Part shown: positions 49,883 to 57,442 of the stretch, one piece after another
How positions within the stretch are numbered: the first letter of the stretch is position 1
Layout of the letters: each line of letters starts with the position of its first letter
NCBI RefSeq assembly: GCF_900115095.1
Contig: NZ_FOVH01000011.1
Span: forward strand, 235,524-299,523
Reading direction: 5' to 3'
DNA length: 64,000 nt
Source of the DNA: Actinomadura madurae
Lineage (GTDB): Bacteria; Actinomycetota; Actinomycetes; Streptosporangiales; Streptosporangiaceae
Translations under genes and position numbers: made by a program
Notes under the pieces: generated by a model
Seen by the model: the letters and a program-made list of their open reading frames with translations, nothing else
What the model was told of the DNA's origin: nothing
The model's database searches: none

Positions 49883-51862
49883 GTGCGCGAACTCGACCCG
49901 GGCGACCCCGTCCAACTCGGCAAGTTCCGGCTGCTCAAGGTGCTCGGCGCCGGGGGCATGGGGAAGGTCTTCCTGGGCCGGCACGTCAGCAGCGGGACGC
50001 CGGCCGCCGTGAAGATCCTGACCAATCCGCGGCTGCGGAACGACGAGGCCCGCCACCGGCTCCACCAGGAGATCCAGTCGTGCATGCGGGTCGGCCCCGA
50101 GCACACCGCGGCCGTCCAGGCGTGCGACGTGACCGACGATCCGCCCTGGCTGGCGATCGACTACCTGAAGGCGCCGACGCTGCAGGAGCTCGTCGCGCGG
50201 GAGGGGGCGCTGCCCGTCCGCACGGTGCGCTGGATGGCGGTGCGGCTGGCGACGACGCTGCTGGCCCTGCGCGACCTGTCGATCGTCCACCGGGACATCA
50301 AGCCGAGCAACATCATCATGGACGCGTCCGGGCCGAAGCTCATCGACTTCGGCATCGCGAAGGAGCTGGGCAGGTCGCCGGCGTTCACCAGCGGCCGCAA
50401 GGGGACGCCCGGCTACATGTCGCCGGAGCAGGCGATCGGCGGGGCGGCCCTCACGCACGCCACCGACATCTACTCGCTCGGGGTGACGATCGCGTTCACC
50501 GCCACCGGTCGCCATCCGCAGCTCGGGGCCAACGACATGATCGCCCGGGACGCGGCCGGGCGGGCCGTCTTCACCGGGCTGCCCGCCGAGCTGGCCGGCC
50601 TGGTCGCGCACTGCACGCACCAGCGGGCGAGCGAGCGGATCACCGCGGAGGGGATCATCGCGGCCGCGACGGAGGACGGCCCGCACACGCCCGCCGGCGA
50701 GGCGGGCGACACCGAGCGGCGCCGCGGCGCGCTGACCGCGCTGCCGAGCCGGGCGGGCAAGGTGCTGGGCGAGTACGCCGAACAGGCCACCGAGGCCCGG
50801 CCGCAGGCGCTGCAGCTGCCGGACGTGACGGTGCCGCACCGGGTGCCGTCGCCGCCGGCGGGCGCGGTGGAGCCGCGGTGGCGGGTCCGGCTCGGCGGCA
50901 ACGGCTACTACGCCTCGCCGGTGCTCGCGGCGGGCGGCGCGGTGCTCGCGGGCGGCCAGGACGGGCTGGTCCGGGCGCTCGACCCGGCGGACGGGCGCGA
51001 GCTGTGGCGGTCCGGTCCCCACGGCCGTGTCGACCGGACGCCCGCGGTCCATCAGGCGAGCGTGTACTTCTCGACCGCGTCCGGGGACGTGTGGGCCCTG
51101 AACACGCGCGACGGCAGCGTCCGGTGGCGGGTCGTGCTCGCGCCGGCGGCCGGGTCCGCTCCCGCGGTCGCCGTGGAAGGGGGCGTCCTGGTCGTCGGCG
51201 ACCACAACGGCGCCGTGCGCGCCCTGGACCTGGCCTCCGGCGCCGAGCGGTGGCGGTTCCGGGCCGAGGACGCCGTGGAGGGGCCGCCCGCCGTCCTCGG
51301 AGGGCTGGTGTACGTCGCTTCCTGGGACCATCACGTCTACGCCCTGCGCGCCGACAGCGGCGAGGAGGTCTGGCGGTACGACGCCGAAGCCGCGATCAGC
51401 TCTCCGCCCGCCGCGTCCGGCGGCCTGGTGCTGTGCGGGACGCTCGACGGAGCGGTGCACGCCGCCGACACCGTCCGGGGCCGCCGCCGCTGGACGTTCC
51501 AGACGGAGAAGGCGGTGCACTCCGCCCCGGCGGTGTCCGGGGACGTCGTCTACGTCGGCTCCGACGATCAGCACCTCTACGCGATCGACGTCGCGGACGG
51601 GCTCGGCATCTGGACGTTCGGCACGGGCGGCGCGGTCCGCTCGTCGCCCCTCGTGCACGGCGGCGCGGTGTACTTCGGCAGCCGCGACCACACCCTGTAC
51701 GCGGTGGACGCGCGGTCGGGCCTGGAGCGGGGACGGTTCACCGCCGCCGGCTGGCTCGACTCCTCGCCCGTGACGGACGGCGCCGCCCTCTTCACCGGCG
51801 ACTGGGAGCGCCACATCACCGCGATCGAGATGCGGTCGCTCGGCGCCGGGCGGACGGCATGA
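49883..51862 (+). CDS. Ser/Thr protein kinase with PQQ-type beta-propeller
   Basis: 659 residues. The kinase domain occupies about residues 14-270: glycine loop LGAGGMGKV, ATP-binding Lys in AAVKIL, catalytic VHRDIKPSNIIMD, LIDFGIAKE and GTPGYMSPEQA are all intact, so it should be active. After a linker of about 60 residues, the C-terminal 310 residues contain eight or so PQQ/YWTD-like blades with the repeat AVxLGGxDGxVxALDxxxGxxxWR. It lacks the usual transmembrane helix, so both sensor and kinase look cytoplasmic. GTG start preceded by AGGGG. Its stop overlaps the next start (ATGA). First gene of a five-gene cassette. Confidence 0.93.
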   Translation: MRELDPGDPVQLGKFRLLKVLGAGGMGKVFLGRHVSSGTPAAVKILTNPRLRNDEARHRLHQEIQSCMRVGPEHTAAVQACDVTDDPPWLAIDYLKAPTLQELVAREGALPVRTVRWMAVRLATTLLALRDLSIVHRDIKPSNIIMDASGPKLIDFGIAKELGRSPAFTSGRKGTPGYMSPEQAIGGAALTHATDIYSLGVTIAFTATGRHPQLGANDMIARDAAGRAVFTGLPAELAGLVAHCTHQRASERITAEGIIAAATEDGPHTPAGEAGDTERRRGALTALPSRAGKVLGEYAEQATEARPQALQLPDVTVPHRVPSPPAGAVEPRWRVRLGGNGYYASPVLAAGGAVLAGGQDGLVRALDPADGRELWRSGPHGRVDRTPAVHQASVYFSTASGDVWALNTRDGSVRWRVVLAPAAGSAPAVAVEGGVLVVGDHNGAVRALDLASGAERWRFRAEDAVEGPPAVLGGLVYVASWDHHVYALRADSGEEVWRYDAEAAISSPPAASGGLVLCGTLDGAVHAADTVRGRRRWTFQTEKAVHSAPAVSGDVVYVGSDDQHLYAIDVADGLGIWTFGTGGAVRSSPLVHGGAVYFGSRDHTLYAVDARSGLERGRFTAAGWLDSSPVTDGAALFTGDWERHITAIEMRSLGAGRTA

Positions 51863-54000
51863 GCGCGGGCCGCCCGGATGAGGACTACCGGTTCGACCTG
51901 CTGGAGCCGCTGGGGTCCGGGACGCTCGGGGAGCGCTTCCGCGCCGTGGAGATGGCGACCGGCGACGAGGTCGTGTTCACCCGGCTGCACCGGCACTGGA
52001 CGCGAGGCTGGCCGTCGGAGGAGCCGTTCCTGCGGACGGTGGAGCGGCTGTGCGCCGTCCGGAGCCTGTCCGTCGCCACGACCTTCGCCGGCGGGGTGGA
52101 CGGCGAGGGCTGGTGGCTGACCACCGAGGACGTCCGCGGGACCCGGCTGGACCGGCTGATCCCCGACGGCGGGCCGATGCCGGAGCGGCAGGTGCTCCGG
52201 CTCGCGCACCAGATGGCGGCCGGGCTGGCGGTGCTGCACCGGCACTCCCTGCCGCACGGCGCCCTGGAGCCGGGCGCCGTCCTGCTGACCGAGGAGGGCC
52301 GCGTGGCGCTCACCGAGCACGGGCTGCTGCCGCTGCTGGCACGTGGGGCCGCACGGTTCGGGAACCTTCCGGCCGGGCACACGCTGCGCGGCGACCCCGC
52401 GTACATGTCGCCGGAGGTCGTGTCCGACGGGGGGCGCGGGCGTCCCTGGGACGACGTCTACTCGCTCGGCCTCGTGCTGCTGTACGCGTCGACGGGCGAC
52501 CGCCCTTACGGAGACCTCGACATGCTGGCCACCGCGGCGCGGGTGCTGCGCGACGTGTCGCCCGTCGAGGCGCGGCTGCCCGCCCGGTCCCGCAAGCTGA
52601 TCAACCGGTGCCTCCGCCCGCCGTTCTACCGGCCGGACGCGGCGCGCGTCGCGGCCAGGGCGGGGCGGTCCCGGGGGCGGTCCCGGCTCCGGTCCCGGCG
52701 GGCCGGCTCCGATCGGACGGGACGGCCCGCGCCTCCGGGACCGCACGCCGGCGCCGCGCCGGCCTCGCCGCCCGCGGAGCCGGCGCACACCGCGCAACCG
52801 GCACGGGCGTCCGCGCCCGGTCGCCCGGCGGCGTCCCTGCCCGCCCTCGGGCCCGGTCCGGGCCCGGCGTCGCGCGACCCGGATCCGCGGCCGTCCCGGC
52901 CGGGCGGCGCGGACTCCCCCGAGCCGCCGGTCGTCTACCGTCCGGCGATCGGTCCCGCCCTCACCGTGTCCGACGACGGTGAGGCGGTGCCCGGCCGCCG
53001 GTCCTGGATCTTCATGACCGGCGGCATGATCGACGCGTCGCCCGTCCTCATGCGGGGCCTGGTCCTGGTCACGAGCCTCGACGGGGTCCTCTACGCGCTC
53101 GACGCGGCGACCGGGCGGCTCCGCTGGCGGTACGAGACCGACGACATGATCGAGTCGGGGCCCGCCCCGCACGGGGACGTCGTCTACCTCGGCGGGCGCG
53201 ACGGGGTGCTGCGCGCCCTCGATCCCGCGGACGGCACCCTCCTGCGCAGCCGCCGCGTCGGCGACATGCTCGGCTCCACCCCGGCCGTGGACGGCGACTC
53301 GCTCTGCGTCGGCACCGGGGACGGCGACCTCGTCGTCCTGGAGCACGATCTGCGGGTCCGGCATCGGGCCGCCGCGCACGACATCGTCGACTCGTCCCCC
53401 GCGCTGGCCGGGGGGCGGGCGTACGCGGGCACGTCCGGGGGCGTGCTCGCGGTGGACCGGGCCACCGGCAAGGCGCGCGTGTGGGCGGTGGGCGACACCG
53501 GCGGCTGCGATCCCGCCGCGGCGGACGGGACCGTCCACATCGGCACGGCGGCCGGCGAGGTGCTCGCCCTGGACGCCGGGACGGGACGGGTCCGCTGGTC
53601 GCTCGGCACCGGGGGCCCGCCGGTGGGCCGCCCCGCCGTGTCCGGCGGCGTCGTGTACGCGGGCAGCCGCGACCGCTGCCTGTACGCGATCAAGGCGGCG
53701 TCGGGCCGGGTGCTGTGGCGGCTGCCCACCGGCGGGCCGGTGACGGGCGGGGCGACCGTGCGGGGCGACTCGGTGTACCTCGGCAGCCGGGACGGGCGCC
53801 TGTACCGCGTCGCGCGGGCCACCGGGAGCGTCGGCTGGCGGTTCGACGCGGGCGGCTGGATCAACCGGTGCGCGCCCGCCGCCGGCGACGGCCTGGTCTA
53901 CGCCGGAACCGCCGGCGGCCACCTGCACGCGGTCGACCTGCGCACCGGGCAGGGGATCGCCGCGCCGCCGCCGGAACTCGACGTCCGGCTGGAACTGTGA
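51859..54000 (+). CDS. Pseudokinase with PQQ-type beta-propeller
   Basis: 713 residues with the same layout as the preceding gene, but the kinase active site is degraded. The beta3 Lys is replaced (DEVVFTRLHR), HRDxKPxN is LPHGALEPGAVLL without the catalytic Asp, and DFG is TEHGL. The APE-like GDPAYMSPEV and the C-lobe are kept, so the fold is intact. A Pro/Arg-rich linker (about 265-365) leads to a C-terminal propeller with repeats such as GVLYALDAATGRLRWR. It probably acts as a scaffold or allosteric partner of the active kinases. ATGA overlap with the previous gene. Confidence 0.9.
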   Translation: MSAGRPDEDYRFDLLEPLGSGTLGERFRAVEMATGDEVVFTRLHRHWTRGWPSEEPFLRTVERLCAVRSLSVATTFAGGVDGEGWWLTTEDVRGTRLDRLIPDGGPMPERQVLRLAHQMAAGLAVLHRHSLPHGALEPGAVLLTEEGRVALTEHGLLPLLARGAARFGNLPAGHTLRGDPAYMSPEVVSDGGRGRPWDDVYSLGLVLLYASTGDRPYGDLDMLATAARVLRDVSPVEARLPARSRKLINRCLRPPFYRPDAARVAARAGRSRGRSRLRSRRAGSDRTGRPAPPGPHAGAAPASPPAEPAHTAQPARASAPGRPAASLPALGPGPGPASRDPDPRPSRPGGADSPEPPVVYRPAIGPALTVSDDGEAVPGRRSWIFMTGGMIDASPVLMRGLVLVTSLDGVLYALDAATGRLRWRYETDDMIESGPAPHGDVVYLGGRDGVLRALDPADGTLLRSRRVGDMLGSTPAVDGDSLCVGTGDGDLVVLEHDLRVRHRAAAHDIVDSSPALAGGRAYAGTSGGVLAVDRATGKARVWAVGDTGGCDPAAADGTVHIGTAAGEVLALDAGTGRVRWSLGTGGPPVGRPAVSGGVVYAGSRDRCLYAIKAASGRVLWRLPTGGPVTGGATVRGDSVYLGSRDGRLYRVARATGSVGWRFDAGGWINRCAPAAGDGLVYAGTAGGHLHAVDLRTGQGIAAPPPELDVRLEL

Positions 54001-54018
54001 CATCGAATCGGGAGCGAC

Positions 54019-54861
54019 ATGTACGAAGCCGAGATCAACCGGGCGACACCGACCTGCATGGTGTTCCTGCTCGATCAGTCCGCCTCGATGAAGGCGCGGA
54101 TCGGCGGGGGCTCCGAGGCGAAGCAGCAGGTCGTCGCGGACTCGCTCAACCATCTGCTCGGCGAGCTGATCAACCGCTGCGTCCGGCAGGGCGACATCTA
54201 CGACTTCTTCCACATCGGGGTGATCTCCTACGGGCGGACGGTCGGGCCCGCGCTCGGCGGCGCGCTCGGCGGCGGCCGGCTCGTCACCTCCAGCGAGCTG
54301 GCCCACCATCCGCTGCGGGTGGAGAACCGGCGGATCCGCAGGCCGGGCAACGGGGGCGGCTTCTACGAGTACGACGAGGAGGTGCCCATCTGGGTGGACG
54401 CGGCGGCGGAGGGCCTGACGCCGATGACGCGGGCGCTGGAGCAGACCCACGACCTGCTGAAGGCGTGGGTGGACGAGAATCCGCGCAGCTACCCGCCGAT
54501 CGTCCTCAACATGACCGACGGGGAGGCGACGGACGGGGACCCGGCCCGGGCGGGCGAGCGGATCCGCTCCCTCACCACCCACGACGGCGGCGCGCTGCTG
54601 TTCAACCTGCACATCTCGTCGAAGGAGCTCGACCCGGTGCGGTTCCCCGCCGCCGACGGCGGCCTCCCGAAGAGCGGGCGCCGCCTGTTCGGGATGTCGA
54701 GCAGGCTGCCGGAGCGGATGCGGCTGTACGCCGACGCCGAGCTCGGCCTGGAGGTCAGCCAGGGCAGCCGCGGGTTCGTCTACAACGCCGACATCGCGTC
54801 CATCATCCATTTCCTGGACGTCGGGACGCGGCCCGTCTACCACCGGAACGGCGCGGCGTGA
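54019..54861 (+). CDS. vWA-domain protein (TerY-like)
   Basis: 280 residues. The MIDAS motif is FLLDQSASM (DxSxS), with a threonine-containing loop LTPMTRALEQ and NMTDGEATDGD supplying the remaining metal ligands. It has no signal peptide or membrane helix. TerY-like vWA proteins occur with a PP2C phosphatase and a kinase in the so-called TerY-P triad, exactly the neighbours here. GGGAG precedes the ATG. It overlaps the phosphatase start (GTGA). Confidence 0.92.
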   Translation: MYEAEINRATPTCMVFLLDQSASMKARIGGGSEAKQQVVADSLNHLLGELINRCVRQGDIYDFFHIGVISYGRTVGPALGGALGGGRLVTSSELAHHPLRVENRRIRRPGNGGGFYEYDEEVPIWVDAAAEGLTPMTRALEQTHDLLKAWVDENPRSYPPIVLNMTDGEATDGDPARAGERIRSLTTHDGGALLFNLHISSKELDPVRFPAADGGLPKSGRRLFGMSSRLPERMRLYADAELGLEVSQGSRGFVYNADIASIIHFLDVGTRPVYHRNGAA

Positions 54862-55667
54862 CCGGCACGGTCACCGCCGTCGAGGGACGGGTGTCCGTCC
54901 TCGGCGTCGCGAAGGGCGCCCGGGACGCGGAGGGCATCGAGGACGCGTGCTGGCCGCCGGAGCCGGTGTCCGCGGCGGGCCCGGTCGTGCGGCTCGCCCT
55001 CGCCGACGGGGTGTCCGACAGCTACCGGCCGGGGCCGTGGGCGCGCGACCTCGTCCGGGCGTTCGGGACGCGCGCCCCGCTGCGCGCCACCACCGATCCC
55101 GCCGAGTTCGCCGAGGTGCTGCGGCGGCAGTGCGCGGCGTGGGCGCCGCGGCTGCGCGGCTACGTGCGGGACGAGCGGGAGGGGCGCCGCCTGCCGTGGT
55201 GGGAGAAGCGGAAGCTGCGGGCCGGTTCGGCGGCCACCGTCCTCGTCGTCTGCGTCTGCGGCGACGGAGTGTGGACCGCGGCGGCGCTGGGCGACACGTG
55301 CGTCTTCCACGTGAGCCGCGACGGCCGCGCCGCCCGTGCGTTCCCGCTGGACGACGCCGACGGCTTCGACTCGGCTCCCCCGACGGTCGCGAGCGCCGAC
55401 ACCGACTGGGCGACCGTGCGGCGGAACATCCGGCTGCACCAAGGGTCGTGGAGGTCCGGCGACCGGTTCTTCCTGGCCTCCGACGCGCTCGCCGAGTGGG
55501 CGCTCCAGCGGCACGCCCGCCACGGCGACCCGTGGCGGGAACTCGACGAGGCGGTCGACGCGGGGGACGCCGACGCGGGCGAGTTCGCGCGGTGGGTGGC
55601 GGAGCGGCGCACGGCGGGCGCCATGCGCGACGACGACGTCAGCGTGATCCGGCTGGTCCTGAAGTAG
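54858..55667 (+). CDS. PP2C-like protein phosphatase
   Basis: 269 residues. Recognisable PPM/PP2C motifs are LALADGVSDSYRPGPWARDLV (first metal Asp), GSAATVLVVCVCGDGVWTAAALGDTCVFHV (core beta sheet), FLASDALAEWAL (metal Asp) and RDDDVSVIRLVL (last metal Asp). It should reverse Ser/Thr phosphorylation by the cassette's kinases. GTG start overlaps the vWA stop. Only 4 bp separate it from the next gene. Confidence 0.9.
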   Translation: MTGTVTAVEGRVSVLGVAKGARDAEGIEDACWPPEPVSAAGPVVRLALADGVSDSYRPGPWARDLVRAFGTRAPLRATTDPAEFAEVLRRQCAAWAPRLRGYVRDEREGRRLPWWEKRKLRAGSAATVLVVCVCGDGVWTAAALGDTCVFHVSRDGRAARAFPLDDADGFDSAPPTVASADTDWATVRRNIRLHQGSWRSGDRFFLASDALAEWALQRHARHGDPWRELDEAVDAGDADAGEFARWVAERRTAGAMRDDDVSVIRLVLK

Positions 55668-55671
55668 ACCG

Positions 55672-56988
55672 ATGAACGGCGACTCATTCTTCAGCGCGAC
55701 GTCGTACATCGCGTCGTTCCAGAAGCCGGAGCGGTACCTGCGCGACCCGGAGCTGCGGGCGGGACGGGTGGAGCGCCCGCACGGCGGCCCGCTGCGGCCG
55801 ATGGACGGCGGCGGGTTCGCCAGCGTCTTCCGGGTCGTCTCTGCGGACGGCCGCAAGAGCTGGGCGGTCAAGTGCTTCCTGCGCCCGACGGCGGAGCTGT
55901 CCGACCGGTACCGGGCGATCGAGGCGCGGCTCGCGGACGTCGGCGACTACTGGAAGGTCGGGTTCGGCTACGACCCGGAGGGGCTGTTCCACCTGCCGGA
56001 GAACCGGTGGGTGCCGGTGCTGAAGATGACCTGGGTCAACGGGACCCGGCTGATCCCCTGGCTGGAGGACAGGCTCGGGGACGCCGCGGCGCTGCGGCGG
56101 ATGGCGTTGGAGTTCACGAACGTGATCGGGTCGCTGGAGCGGGCGGGGATCGCGCACGGCGACCTCCAGCACGGCAACATCATCGTCGTCGCGGGCGACC
56201 GGATCCGGCTCGTCGACTACGACGGCATGTACGTCCCGGCGCTGAAGGGGTTCCGGATGCCGGAGTGCGGCGTGCCGCACTACCAGCCGCCGGACCGGGG
56301 AGAGCGCGGCTACTTCGGCCCGGCCGCCGACCGGTTCTCCGCCCGGGTCATCCGGCTCGGGATCCGCGCGGTCGCCGCCGACCCGGGGCTGTGGGACCGC
56401 CTGCACGAGACCGACGGCGAGTACCTGATCCTGCGGAACACCGACTTCGCCGAGCCGGAACGGTCCGAGGCGCTCCGCCTGCTGCGCGGCAGCGGCGACC
56501 CGTGGGTCCGCGCGGAGACCGCGCAGCTGCTGCGGGACCTCACGACCGACCCCGAGCTCATCCCGTCCCTCAGCCCGCTGGACCTCGCCGGTCCGGTGCC
56601 GAGGGTGGCCGGGCTCCCGGTGTGGATGCGGACCGCCGGGCAGCAGGTGCCGTGGACGCCGGCCTCTCCGGACGTCACCGCGGCGGACGGGACACCGGTG
56701 TTCCAGGACGTTCCCGGCACCGCCGCCCCGGGCGGGCCCGCCACAGAGCACGGCGTTGAGCACGGCATTGAGCACGGCGCGGGACGTCCGGCCGCGGAGA
56801 GCCCGGTCCAGGAGCCGGAGGCGACCCCCCTGCCGGTCGATCCGCTCGCGGACGACACCGGGGAACATCTGCGGCACGGATACACGGTGGGCGGGACACC
56901 GGCGAAGTCGAGCGGAGGGGGAGGCGTCGCCGTGGCCGTGTGCCTCATCGCGGCCGTGGTGATCCTCGTGCTCTTCCTCATCTTCTGA
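55672..56988 (+). CDS. TerY-P-type Ser/Thr kinase with C-terminal membrane anchor
   Basis: 438 residues. Kinase domain with a glycine loop MDGGGFASVFRV, ATP Lys in SWAVKCFL, catalytic AHGDLQHGNIIV and the metal-binding variant LVDYDGMYVP. The HGDLQHGN/DYDGM signature is characteristic of the kinases associated with TerY-type vWA and PP2C genes. A long Pro/Ala/Glu-rich region (about 310-405) is followed by one transmembrane helix at the extreme C-terminus (VAVAVCLIAAVVILVLFLIF), so it is tail-anchored facing the cytoplasm. Confidence 0.9.
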   Translation: MNGDSFFSATSYIASFQKPERYLRDPELRAGRVERPHGGPLRPMDGGGFASVFRVVSADGRKSWAVKCFLRPTAELSDRYRAIEARLADVGDYWKVGFGYDPEGLFHLPENRWVPVLKMTWVNGTRLIPWLEDRLGDAAALRRMALEFTNVIGSLERAGIAHGDLQHGNIIVVAGDRIRLVDYDGMYVPALKGFRMPECGVPHYQPPDRGERGYFGPAADRFSARVIRLGIRAVAADPGLWDRLHETDGEYLILRNTDFAEPERSEALRLLRGSGDPWVRAETAQLLRDLTTDPELIPSLSPLDLAGPVPRVAGLPVWMRTAGQQVPWTPASPDVTAADGTPVFQDVPGTAAPGGPATEHGVEHGIEHGAGRPAAESPVQEPEATPLPVDPLADDTGEHLRHGYTVGGTPAKSSGGGGVAVAVCLIAAVVILVLFLIF

Positions 56989-56989
56989 C

Positions 56990-57003
56990 CGGCCGGGCGG
57001 CCG
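56990..57003. terminator. Short hairpin between convergent cassettes
   Basis: CGGCC-GGGC-GGCCG fills most of the 17 bp between the two stop codons and may act as a shared terminator. Confidence 0.4.
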
Positions 57004-57005
57004 AG

Positions 57006-57440
57006 TCAGGCGTCGCGGACCTGGTCGCGGTTGATGTTCTGCGTCATCCCGCCGGTGACGACCTGCCCGGCGACATCGGCGAAGCCGATGGTGATCCCGC
57101 TGCTCTCGCCCCGCATCGGGTTCCCGGTCGGCGACTCGGAGAAGATCCCCCGGTCGAGGATGCGTGTCAGCACCGGTTCCAGCTCGGGCTTCTCGCCGAG
57201 CAGCCCGCGCACCCGGGCGGTCACGGCCTCCAGGTACTCGGTCTCGACGTGCGGCGCGCCATAGTCGGGGTCTTCCCTCAGCCGCCTCTGCGTCGCACGC
57301 AGGTCGGCCTTCAGCGCCGCGGCGGCCTCGGGATCGTCCTCGGCCAGGGACTCGGCGAAGACGCGGAGCACCTGGTGCCAGACGTCCATGGTCATGGCGT
57401 CGAGCAGGGCCCTGCCCAGCGTCGCGGCCAGTGCGTCCAT
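57006..57440 (-). CDS. Small effector-associated protein, unknown
   Basis: 144 residues. The first 110 are alpha-helical (ALLDAMTMDVWHQVLRVFAESLAE, EYLEAVTARVRGLLGEK). The C-terminus ends in a glycine/polar stretch, GITIGFADVAGQVVTGGMTQ followed by NINRDQ, that resembles the short amyloid-forming signalling motifs of actinobacterial STAND systems. It starts 2 bp after the stop of the STAND-TPR gene, so the two are translated from one message. I infer a signalling or recruitment role; no family is recognised. Confidence 0.65.
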   Translation of the reverse strand: MDALAATLGRALLDAMTMDVWHQVLRVFAESLAEDDPEAAAALKADLRATQRRLREDPDYGAPHVETEYLEAVTARVRGLLGEKPELEPVLTRILDRGIFSESPTGNPMRGESSGITIGFADVAGQVVTGGMTQNINRDQVRDA

Positions 57441-57442
57441 GA

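Noticed and set aside
50080..51858. A 593-residue N-terminal extension of the pseudokinase
   Set aside because: It is the shifted frame of the upstream kinase gene, with low-complexity Arg/Gly/Ala content and no domain.
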